Below are positions 35,261 through 45,600 of a DNA stretch of 64,000 bases, one piece after another (within the stretch, counting starts at the first letter, position 1; each line of letters begins with the position of its first letter). This stretch comes from Cyclina sinensis (taxonomy: Eukaryota > Mollusca > Bivalvia > Venerida > Veneridae). Made by a program: the position numbers and the translations under genes. Where the stretch lies: positions 1-64,000 of the forward strand of contig JAAONU010000120.1 in NCBI GenBank assembly GCA_012932295.1. The letters are read 5' to 3'. The notes beneath the pieces are model-generated. The model did no database searches. It was not told the origin of the DNA and was given only the letters and a program-made list of their open reading frames with translations.

Positions 35261-35755
35261 ATGAGAATTAATGATAGTTAAAACTGAAAGACTTTGTAAA
35301 TATACCAAATGTAAAACGTTATACATTACTGACACACATTTATTTACTATACTGTGCATATACATTGGCTGAAATATTGTCTAATAATATTTCACATGTA
35401 TATTTTGCAAATGTCATCTCAACTATAGTCATATAATCTCTATATTAAAAGATTTACAACATTTTCCATCTTTTGAGTTGCATTTTATCATTAGAAGGTT
35501 TTTAAAGGTTGCATCACGCATTCTGCAATCAACTATTTTACATTGCTACCAGTTATTTACCTTAAATAGATAAACAATAGAATCACTTCATATACTTTTG
35601 TTAAATACAATGCTGATGATAACAATCTTTTATTCATCTTAACACTTTTTTATTCTTTCTGTAACAATTTATCAAAATGCCAGACAGTGACACTTTGATT
35701 AAATTGCAAGTATAAACAGCTATTGATTACCAAGTCAAACTTTTATTCAAAAGGT
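35261..35755. other. AT-rich spacer, nothing recognised
   Basis: Non-repetitive AT-rich sequence between the tandem repeat and the second part of the reverse satellite block; no open frame of note. Confidence 0.5.
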
Positions 35756-36530
35756 TATTCGGCCTTTTTTGCTCGAGTGCCCAACTCCAAGCTGGCTAGG
35801 AATTCAATCGCAGCTAGATTTTCGTCTAGTAAGGGCCGAATGCCCAACTGCCAGCTGGTTTAGAATTTGAACTGAACTGGCTATTCTTTCGGGTTGAATA
35901 TCCAGCTCATAATTATATGCCTAGGAATTCGATCTCAGCTGGGTACCTGGCTCTTTCGGTCATAATGCACAACTCTAAGCTGGCTGAAAATCAAAAACCG
36001 TGTTGAACTTCGTTTGCTTGAAGACTCAATTCTTAGTTTGCTAAGAATTCGATCTCAGCTGGGTATTCGGCTCTTTCAGATCGAATACCTAACTCCCAGC
36101 TTGCTTGGAATTTAAAACGAGTTTGGAATCGTTTGGTTGAATACCCAACTCATAGCTAGCTAGGAATTCGATCTCATCTGGGTATTTGGCTCTATCGGAT
36201 TGAATGCCCAACTCCCTGCTGGCTGAGAATTTGATCTCAGCTTGGTGTTCGGCTCTTTCAGGTCGAATAGCCAACTCCTAGCTGGCTGGAAATTTGAATC
36301 GATTTGGGTATGAGTTTGGTATAATACTTAACTCAAAGCTTGCTAGGAATTCGATTTAGTTTGAATAACCAATGCAATCTCAGCTAGGTGTTCGGCTCTT
36401 TCAGGTCGAATGCTCAACTCAGAGCTGGCTAGGAATTCGATCTCAGCATGGTATTTGGCTATTCTGAGTCGAAAACTCAACGTCCAGCTTGGTGGTATTT
36501 CGAATCAAGATCGGTTATGATTATCCAATA
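35756..36530 (-). repeat. Same satellite, reverse block (right part)
   Basis: Repeated AGCTGGCTAGGAATTCGATC, TCAGCTGGGTATTCGGCTCT, TTCAGGTCGAATACCCAACT. About twelve monomers, opposite in orientation to 33760-34545. Confidence 0.75.
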
Positions 36531-36803
36531 CCCAATCCAAATCCCGTCTCATAGCAAACTTCACACTCACTGAAAAATTAGGGAGACATCGAAAAATTGA
36601 TCGTTGTAACAAAGTATGCATGTACCTGAAAGTGGTATGACTTATTGGCGCAAAATAGGTATTGTCACGAACAAAATTAAGAATAACATTAACCACAACC
36701 AGTACTGAAACTTGATATGTAGACAGAGATAAATGTGTCAGGTATGAATATCTGCATCTTTCTTTCTTTGTGTGTGTACCTGATAGATTGTTCTGAAAGA
36801 TCA

Positions 36804-37450
36804 TTTTAGCTCACCTGGAACGAAATGCCAAAGTGGGCTTTAAATATGTTATTTTGTCCGTCGTTCTTCGTCCGTCCGTCAGACCGTCATCCGTTCATAT
36901 TTTGCTTGTGAACACTCTAGAGGCTACAATTTCAATCGGATCTCAAAGAAACTTGATTAGAATGTTAGCCTCAATAAAATCTAGGATTGGTTTGAAACTG
37001 ATTCACATAGGGTCAAAAACTAGGTCACTTGGTCTAATAACTAACTTGAAAAACTATTTCTCACTATAGAAACATTTTTATCAGATATGCACCTGAAACG
37101 TCGCCTGAATATTAATCTCACTCAAACCTTGGAGAAATAGAAAACATGAGTCATGCGGGGTCACAAAGTAGGCCACTGGATAAAATCATAGGGAAAACTT
37201 GTTAACACTCTAGAGAATACATTTTAACCCGTTTTAAATGAAACTTGGTGAGAATGTTTGCCTTGTTAAATTCTTAAATGATTTTAAAACTGGGTCCATT
37301 CGAATCAGAAACTAGGTCAGATCAAAGAAAACCGTTTTTAATACTCAGAAGGTCACATTTTCATCAGATCTGAACGAATAATTAGTCAGAATGTTTTCCT
37401 TGATAAATCATTGGGCTAATTTGAAACTTGGTCACTGTTATGATCGCTCA
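36804..37450 (+). repeat. AGCTCACCTG element, left end with GTCCGTC tract
   Basis: TTTTAGCTCACCTGGAACGA, then GGGCTTTAAATATG, then a GTCCGTCGTT...GTCCGTCCGTC tract, followed by ~190-bp diverged repeats (CACTCTAGAGGCTACA, AAACTTGATTAGAATG, AAACTAGGTCA). Same family as 45141-46620 and others. The right end cannot be fixed. A 78-codon frame at 36833-37069 is repeat translation. Confidence 0.6.
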
Positions 37451-39130
37451 CTCACTAATAAAAATTAGATGTTCAATTTTCATTTGTCCACGGACAACAA
37501 AAATGCGAAAATGCAGTTCTCTGAACAGCAAATGTACGACTTGAACATTAAATTTTGCCAGCCCTACTGTGGTCTATCTCTTTCAAATCTTATTGCGAAA
37601 AAATAGTGGGCACTTAAAAGACTCCAGTACAATCTGGCAAATACATTAATTAGATGCCCTTACTAAGATTGTTCCATTCATTTTGGTATATTTGAAAATC
37701 ATGTCTACCGAGTAAAATATCTCCCCAACAAACAAAGTTTGAAGGTGGTCTTACAATCGTTTTTTTTTCAGTATGTCAGTCCTTTGCCAAAAGTTGTCAA
37801 CAGTGTAAAAGAGTCTACAGCAAAACTTCACACTTAATCTGCATACAGTGTAGATCTTCCTGACATATTTTAGCTCCTCTGATAAAAAAAGGTCAGCTGC
37901 CGCTAGCCTCTTTTTGTTCTTTTTCAAATGTTTTTCCCTAAGTGCCATACATCTGAATGCCAAATACCATGGTGTATGCAGCTTTGCTTTTTGAAGAAAT
38001 CTCTCTCCTAAGGTACCCGAGTTCAAACCAAGCTCGGGGCAGGTGAATTTTCACGGGTTACAAGTATGCTCTAGATATTTGGTTTGTAGTATAATCTAGT
38101 GGACATATTCCAAAATTGTTCAGGTCGTGGTCCTGGGTAAATATAGGCCATTCCCATGGGGTCTCTTGCATTCATACTGACCTTCACTCTTTGTTTGAAA
38201 CTACAAGCTTAAAATGCAGACCACATAATACAGTTTTTATACAGTTTTAAATAATCAGCTTTGGTAAACTTGTTCTTTGCCAGTGTGTTCCTTTGGACCT
38301 CCTACTATACATTTCAAGTTAGCGACCCAGGGCCACTTTGCCCACTTGTTTATTGATTATGCAGTAACTGGACTGGAATCTGTGATTTTTGAAACCTCGT
38401 TGTTTTGGTGGCTGGCAAAATGTACAATATGCACATGAGTTATAACAAAGCTTTTCATCATGGTATTTACGATAGTCTGTGCTATATTATATGTTGTGTG
38501 TTATTTGACACTCAGGTAAGAGAGTTATCTCCCTTGAAGTATATAACCCACCTGACTGTTTTGAAATAAGGCAGTTCTCTAAAATGCTAGATGCAAATTA
38601 TATCTATGTACAAATATTGTATAAATAAACTTGGTTTAAAAACGCTGTTGTTCTTATATTCATCAGGACATATTACAGTCATTTCTTGTGTCATTCAGAC
38701 ATTAGAGGAGCTGTGTAAGAACAATATTGTCGTTTCGATACAAATGCGCGTGCGAGTTTTATTAAAATAAATAGTGAACACTTGCTATTTCGATATGTAA
38801 TATTCAAACAATGACATGTTGTTATTTCTATGAAAATACAAGGGGTTTAGCGACTTTTCCCTAAATTGCAATTCAGTGTTCACAAAAAAAGGCAAAAAAT
38901 GTCTAATGGTTCTGTTTTATAAGGTGAAATACTTTCAGTAGTAAGGGAAAAGGCCACCGTCTGCAAGGATAAGAAATCTTAATCTTAATGTTCTCGTACG
39001 TGAATAAAGTGCTGCCTGTGACAGATTAACTTTTTGTTTTGAAATATTTATAAAGATCAAAGACCTAGATTATTATAGATCTTTGGAATGATATTCTGTT
39101 TTTCAAAGACAACATTGAAAGTCTGAAGGA
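37451..39130. other. No gene assigned; lone element tail and AATAAA near 38620
   Basis: Contains GCGACCCAGGGCCACTTTGC at about 38322, resembling the right end of the AGCTCACCTG family, so some of this may belong to the element that begins at 36804. A 91-codon minus frame (37751-38026; ends DNFWQRTDILKKKRL) is not recognised. An AATAAA at about 38624 follows AT-rich text that looks like a transcript 3' end. Confidence 0.35.
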
Positions 39131-39330
39131 GTACAAATAGATAAAAGTATAGTAACCTGGCCTATGAGCTTAGTTTCGGACACCCATTCAAGTACTAATC
39201 ATAAATTACTTTGCTCAACTTAACAAACGTTGCAGACACTCCAACCATGTCGCTAAAGACCAACAGCGGGGCTGTTAAAAGTATCTCATCTATCTGGGGT
39301 CCACTACACTCCTCCCCTCTCTAACCTTAA
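39130..39330 (-). repeat. 5S-rRNA-derived repeat, copy 1
   Basis: Reverse complement contains AAGTTGAGCAAAGTAATTTA, then TGATTAGTACTTGAATGGG. These correspond to box A (AAGCTAAGCAGGG) and box C (GGTTAGTACTTGGATGGG) of animal 5S rRNA at the right spacing. The 5' and 3' thirds do not match 5S, so it is a derived repeat, not a 5S gene. Confidence 0.65.
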
Positions 39331-39464
39331 GGACGCGGGAATCTACTGTATAACTTCCTGCAGAAGCCATTTCCCGTGCAACCGGACTTACTCCTTGCAC
39401 TTTCATTGCAAACAGGCTCTAAATAAGGTAAGTGCCGGCGAAGATTCGTGGAATTACCGCTGCT

Positions 39465-39650
39465 ATAGTAACGTGGCACTGAGCTCAGTATTGGACACCC
39501 ATCCCAGTATAACCTTAGATTACGTTGCTTAACTTAGCAAACGTTTCAGACATCCTAATCATGACACTAAACAGCTAGCTGAATAGCGAGACTGTTGGAA
39601 GTGCCTTATCTACCTAGTGTTCACTACAGAAGTGAGAAACGATGATATAA
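39465..39650 (-). repeat. 5S-rRNA-derived repeat, copy 2
   Basis: CACTGAGCTCAGTATTGGAC, then ACCCATCCCAGTATAACC (complement of box C), then TTGCTTAACTTAGCAAACG (complement of box A). Same layout as copy 1. Confidence 0.6.
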
Positions 39651-40204
39651 ATCATATTGTATAAATGCATAATCCTTGTGTTTTATCAAAAATGGAAAAT
39701 ATATATAATATATCTGTAGCTCTCCTATGTCTTTGTTTGTTTCAGGCCTTTTGCATTTTATACGTACATAGACGGTGATTGAAACGGGGATAGATGCATC
39801 CTTTCCGTCAAAATCTTCACTTTCGCTTTTATTCGCTTTTATTCATTAAATGCGTATTTACTTCCGGTTCCGGTAGAAATGTAAACATTTCTTTTAAAGT
39901 TAAAAATTAAATCGATAACTGATTAATGTCAGTGTATTTTAACTTGCTTGAATGTTCATTTCCGACATTTGCCTGTCATATTACAAATGCGTTATGTTTT
40001 TATTTTTTTCATTACCTTGTATTTTATGTCATGTGATGCAAATTTGGACACTTTTTCGGTTTTGTAGTGGACACATGTAGAAATTCAAGTTGTAATTGTG
40101 AAGGATATATCTAAACTAATTTGCTGTCTAACTTTTTGTTACAGAAACACATGAAAATGTAATCTGTGCACTCTTTTATTGGTAAAAATATTACCCGCAT
40201 ATTA

Positions 40205-40385
40205 ACCTGAGCTCAATTTCAGACACCCATCCAAGCACTAACGTTGCTTAATTAGCAAACTTAGCAAATGTTCCAGACATTTCTGCCATGTCGATAAAGA
40301 GCTAGCCCAACAGTGAAGCTGTTGAAAATGCCCTATCTGTCCACTACACTCCTCCCCTCTTTAACCGTGCCTAGTATAGTCAGTA
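40205..40385 (-). repeat. 5S-rRNA-derived repeat, copy 3
   Basis: GAGCTCAATTTCAGACACCC followed by ATCCAAGCACTAACGTTGCTTAA. Body text matches copies 1 and 4 (CCATGTCGATAAAGAGC, CCACTACACTCCTCCCCTCT). The box A/box C spacer has lost about ten bases. Confidence 0.6.
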
Positions 40386-40469
40386 TTGACTTTTGGCGGT
40401 AGTAGGTTGAAGTTGAATCTTTAGGAGCTGGGCAAAGGGCCAGCAAAAATTTGTGGAATTACTGCTGCA

Positions 40470-40620
40470 TCAATTATAGTAACCTGGCCTACAAGCTCAG
40501 TATTGGACCCCCATCCAAGTACTAACTGTAGATACCATTGCTTAACTTTGCAAATGCTTCAGACACTCAAACCATGTCGCTAAAATGCCTGATCTGTCTG
40601 GTGTCAACTACACCCTGTTA
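40470..40620 (-). repeat. 5S-rRNA-derived repeat, copy 4 (best preserved)
   Basis: Reverse complement reads AAAGTTAAGCAATGGTATCT, then ACAGTTAGTACTTGGATGGG, then GGTCCAATACTGAGC. The stretch TTAGTACTTGGATGGGGGTCC is close to 5S rRNA over box C. Confidence 0.7.
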
Positions 40621-40639
40621 GTCAGGGGGTAAAACACAG

Positions 40640-40664
40640 TGTGTGTGTATATATATATATATAT
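40640..40664. repeat. GT/AT dinucleotide microsatellite
   Basis: GTGTGTGTATATATATATAT run. Confidence 0.9.
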
Positions 40665-40692
40665 CAATCATCAGTTTTTAGAAGGGTAAATA

Positions 40693-40765
40693 ACTTGGCT
40701 TAGTGGCTCAGTTGTTTAGGTCGTAGCTCTTTACTGACCGTAAGGGCATTGGTTCGAATCCTAGT
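40693..40765 (+). repeat. tRNA-like fragment
   Basis: TAGTGGCTCAGTTGTTTAGG (box A-like) and CATTGGTTCGAATCCTAGT (good box B) at tRNA-like spacing. The flanks do not form an acceptor stem; probably a SINE head. Confidence 0.45.
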
Positions 40766-41177
40766 GATTTCATTTTATTTCTTCAGTTTTCATGGTGTAT
40801 AGAAGCATACTATTATGTTTCTTTCCATAGTATATTCACTTCTCTTTAAATTTAAAGGAATAAAAAGCTAATTCTGTGAGTCAGTCGCTTTAATGGTGCA
40901 AGATTTTAGATAATCATTTTGAAATCCCTTATGGTATACATACAAGTTGATAATACATCAGATCATTCTTCTTATCGTAAGGTACAGGTACGCTCTCTGG
41001 TGTATTGTCATGGCGCAGAATGAATTCCAATTCCAGTACTGTACTGTTTGGAATCCATTTGCTTGGTCCAGCTCATTCTGGGTGGTCACATTGTCTTGAT
41101 TTGGTAAAGCATAAGGACAACCATGTTTAAATCAAAGAGCCTATATTACACTGCTTTTTTCACTTGTGACATTGACC

Positions 41178-42000
41178 AATGTCATCCTCCAGTGATCAGA
41201 TAACAAATAAAATAATGCTGTTTGAAATCTGTTTCCACAAGATGTTGCAAGCAGAGTTTGGTGTACTGAAAAACATTATAGTGAATTGGTCTGATGTGAA
41301 TGATCTTTTGTCTGAATTTATCAGAGCTGCATCAGACAGTTTTAGGCCTAAGATAAAATATTGTTTGTTTCCCCGACCCGTGCCAGTTTGGATAGGGTAG
41401 GTAGGTGAAATACATTTTTTTTTTTTAATCTGAAATATTTTTTATTGATTATATAATTTATATATCTGAATTATATGGATTTCAAAGAAACAGATATTGT
41501 GCATGCTTAGCGTGTGTTTAGAAACAAAGTTTCAAAGTTTTATTCAATATATACATCTCAATTTGTATATTTACAATGCAAAAATATGAGTCAGATATAA
41601 AGATGTGATTCTCATTGACATACTTTGCTTCCATGTGCAATAAAAAAAAAATCATTTTGCAATAAAAATTTTTGGGTAGCTATGATTTTTTTGGGTAGGT
41701 AGCAAGAGGGGAAACAAACAATATTTTATTTTAAGCCTTAACAAATATATCCTTCTGAAAGAAAGAACTATTCTTTTTAGACCAGCAGTTCCATGGTACT
41801 CTGGATGGTTAAAACAACTGAAAAGAGTACAGAAAGTCAATAAAGAAAATTTATCTGAATGATAGATTTGATCTTTCAAAGAAGATATCAGTCTGAATTG
41901 GTGGAACAAAATTCCTGGTTATCTGAAAAACATTCTCTCTGAAGCTAACTTTAGACCTAAGGTGAAAACACACTCGTTTCAAAAGTTTTGTGAACAATAA
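41178..42000 (+). pseudogene. LINE-like retroelement ORF fragment, split by a MITE
   Basis: Open from 41179 (NWSDVNDLLSEFIRAASDSF). Interrupted at 41345-41737 by an inserted element. After it, the same reading frame continues as ILLKERTILFRPAVPWYSGW, then LKQLKRVQK. A later piece ends the gene: WWNKIPGYLKNILSEANFRP, then KVKTHSFQKF and a stop at 41998-42000. The RP.VPWY block followed by basic residues, and a C-terminal WN.IP..L with a K.H.F ending, are typical of LINE endonuclease/reverse transcriptase polyproteins around the linker and the C-terminus. The RT domain itself is missing, so this is a deleted fragment. Family assignment is tentative. Confidence 0.45.
41345..41737. mobile_element. 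Harbinger-like MITE, 393 bp, TTA target duplication
   Basis: Inverted ends of 30 bp with two mismatches: GGCCTAAGATAAAATATTGT at the left, the complement of GGCTTAAAATAAAATATTGT at the right, both continuing TTGTTTCCCC. TTA flanks both sides (41342-41344, 41738-41740). A 3-bp TTA/TAA target and GG-starting ends fit PIF/Harbinger. Removing the element with one TTA leaves a continuous LINE-like reading frame, confirming the borders. No transposase inside. Confidence 0.8.
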
Positions 42001-42620
42001 TTGTGCCCTTTAGAGATAAACTAATTATAATGAAGTAGAATTATATGCTTTTAATATGAAATTAATTTCTTGAATCCCTGTTACCTTGATGTATGTGTTT
42101 TGGTAGATGGAAATGTGTACAAAATGTGTATTTTTAAAGGGCTTGTTTAATTGTGAAGTACAACAGAATATTTTTTACAATTCTTGCACTGCATAAAACT
42201 GCATATTTGTATCATTTGAATATGATTTAATGTTTAGTAGCAAATTTAGTATGAGTAGGCATTTCACCTATTGTTTGTTGCTTATTAATCATCACGCTAA
42301 AAGTCAACTCAATTTCTAGATAAACTTTGCCTAATTTTGACCATAGATTTCCAGAAATAATTAAATTAAAACACAAATCATACATCCAATTTATTCAAGA
42401 AAGCTGTGGCCCAACTCAGCAAATAAATCCCTGCAATTGTTTTTATCTTCTTTTAACTACTGCAAATTATAACACCACCATTTCTTCACCTTTTATGGTC
42501 ATTGGAAGAACTGTCCCTCAGCTTTTACTTTTATTCTCACTGATCATTATCTTGTTTCTCTGGGAGCACTCTGTCTATTGTGTAATATTCATTATGATTT
42601 TTCATTCATTTTCTAATTTT
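42001..42620. other. Intergenic or 5' region of the GPR143 gene
   Basis: No repeat or ORF of note (the 99-codon frame at 42327-42626 looks random). TTTTCTAATTTTAG at about 42609-42622 is a good splice-acceptor sequence, so a non-coding 5' exon may lie further upstream; its donor was not identified. Confidence 0.4.
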
Positions 42621-42682
42621 AGATAGACGCAGCAAGTTCCTGTGTGAAGTAATGGTGGAAGACAGGATTTTAAAATGTGAAA

Positions 42683-45600
42683 ATGGCTTCAGCAAGTTTT
42701 ATTCCAGCTTGTTGCCTTGGTAATCAATCAATCATTATAAACAATGACATTCCACAAGAACATGCTCTTCTTGAAGAGAAGGTTGTCAGTATCATTAGTC
42801 TGATTGTCTCATCTGCTAGTTTTGTTGGAACTCTAGCACTCCTGGTACCTTGGGGATACAGTCAAGCCCCAGAGTCTGGTAGACAAAGCACTATAGTACA
42901 GAGTTCTGGTGTCACCCATGTGACAAAATGTCTCATAACAGCTGGACTTCTAGCTAATGTTGGTGAGTTTGTTTTAATTTTATGTTTGTTTGCTTTTAAG
43001 CAGTTTTAATAGTTATAAAAATACTTGCTAGACCCATGTCAAGTCCTTTTTTTTACTCCACTAGATACACCTGTAAACTTACCATCACCCTAGTGAGTGG
43101 TAATAGATGGTTTTGGTTTTTGCTGACAATGCAGAGCCAAATCACCCCTGCACGTCTGTGCTTTCTGATTATTGTCTGCACTGTCTGCTGTTTATTTCAT
43201 AAGACTTGAATTATTCCCCTACAAATGCTAAATGGTATGGTCTAAAGTGACTGATGGGCAAGTCTATTTTAGAAATTTAGGAGGGCATAGGTTAAAACTG
43301 ACTGCTGTTCTACTTGCAGGATTAATAGTAAGGTCCTGTGTTTGGCTGGACAAATATTACCCTCCACCAGATAAAATTGCCAGCCAGGATGGGAGACATG
43401 TGTTCTGCATCTTGTCAACAGTGAGTACTGGCATTTATATGGTTTTGTCATTTAAAATTGTTAAGAGGGGTGACAGGCCAGTTGTTGAATATTTTGTCCG
43501 TAGTCGACTGAAGTCCTTACATCTCTGGTAGCATATTTTTATTATTCTTACAAACAGTTTACTACATTTTTGTTAAGTGATTACTCTTGATGAAGGGATT
43601 GTTAACACCCTAACCCAAGCCTAGGCTATTCAGGCTTATGTTTCAAGAAAACTTGAAGGCAAGGGTAACTGTCATTCTATAGACAGGAAACAGGTGTTTT
43701 GGAAACTAGAAAAAGCAGTTGTGTGCTAAAAGTGTAAAAACTTGAAAATATTTATATGACTGATACAACAAAATAATTCTTAGAAACTGAGTTTATTTGT
43801 TGGGCCTTAAAGTGTAGCATTGTTTTTAGACTCAGACAGTAAATTTAAAGTTATGGACCTCAGGCTAGTGCCTTATTTCTCAGACTGCTAGGCCTAAACC
43901 CATTACCTCTGTGTTAGATGGCTGATTATACTTCATGCTTGCACCAAGGCACTTTACTGTTAACAGATCATAGAAGATGGAATGGCAAAAATGCAGCTAT
44001 TTTTTATGTAAACCATATAATGCTGATTTTAGTGTATACTAAATCAATTTCACTTTTTTACGAAAACAGGAAAAAAGAAGTCATAAGGCACTGAGGTACA
44101 ATAATAACTTGTTCTAATGTGGTAAATGCAGGGGCCATTTTCTTACTATAAATTTCATTCTGATTAACTGAATTAAGAAATCCCTTTTTCTCTGCCATTG
44201 ATATATTTTTTACAGTTTGTTCAAGGCATTCATTGCACACACATTTTCTGGTTTCAGATGTGGGTGCAGTATTTTTTTCTCAGCGTGATATTTTGGCATC
44301 TTGTCTATGGTTTGGAGACTTTCATGGCTAGTAACAATACAAGGAGGTAGGTCTACAACAGTTGAGAGCTTAACTTTTGTACAACTAAACTGTAGGAGTT
44401 CTTAGCATTGCATCCTCGTTCCTGTTGCCATTGTGGTTAGCACATCTGACTATGATTCAGGAGTTTGTGGTTTAATCCCCAGTCAGGCATATTCCTGTAT
44501 TTACATTGGTTGTTTTTGTACTACAGTCTGAAATAGTTGGTTTAAAGATAATCTTGGTTTTAGTGAAATTAAACTGTGTTGGTATCTTGTTCTGTAAAAT
44601 CAAAGCTCAACATTATTTTGTTAAAGTAGGAAATGTATGTAATCAAAAGAAAAGATTTAGTGTTTGAAAAATATTGAATAATCCCTCTGTATGCTTTGGA
44701 CAATAATTGTATGAAATCTTTTAAACGTATATAAAAATTTGATAAACATACACACATAAATAAGAAATTATAAAAATGGTAAAAAAAGTAAAACAATTGA
44801 AAATATTTGATCATCTGAATTATAACCTATCCTTAAAATAGTATATTCCTACACAACACTATATATATTACAAGAAATTTTCCGAAATTTTTGAAATTCT
44901 TGTCCTGTTTGTTTTTCAACAGTCATTGATCTAATGTAAGTTTTCAGAAGTTGTCAGAATGGTTTTGGTATTTCAGTTCAAAGTTTCTACAGTACTGCCT
45001 AGGATGGATAGTTCCAGCTGCCCTTTGTGCACTAACTGCATGGCTGGCTTACAGTCCGTCATTAGACAAGTAAGTTTACAATGATTGTGTGGCATTCTAT
45101 TGGCCTTAGTTGTATTATAAGTGGAATTATTCTAGATTTTTTATTAGCTCACCTGTCACATAGTGACAGGGTGAGCTTTTGTGATCGCCTTTCGTCCGTC
45201 GTCCGTTCGTCGTCCGTTCACAATTGTTGTCCGTGCTCTAGCGGTCTTAATTTTGGTGCGATCTTCTTTAAACTTGGTCAGAATGTGTATCTCAATGATA
45301 TCTAGGTCAGGGTCGAAACTGGGTTATGTGACCTTGAAAACTTGGTCACTAGGTCAAATTATAGAAAAAGCTTGTCCGCACTGTAGTAGTCTTAATTTTG
45401 CTCCGATCTTCTTCAAGCTTTGTCAGAATGTTTATCTCGATGATATCTAGGTCAAGTTTGAAACTGGGTCATGTGACTTTGAAATTTAGGTCACTAGGTC
45501 AAGTTATGATAAAAGCTTTTCTGCACTCTAGTGGTCTTAATTTTGGTCTGATCTTCACTTTCATTACCATAAGATCTTGGTTCCTTTCTTCAAATTGCCA

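Noticed and set aside
40470..40620. Functional 5S rRNA gene
   Set aside because: Similarity is limited to the internal control region; the first and last thirds of 5S are absent.
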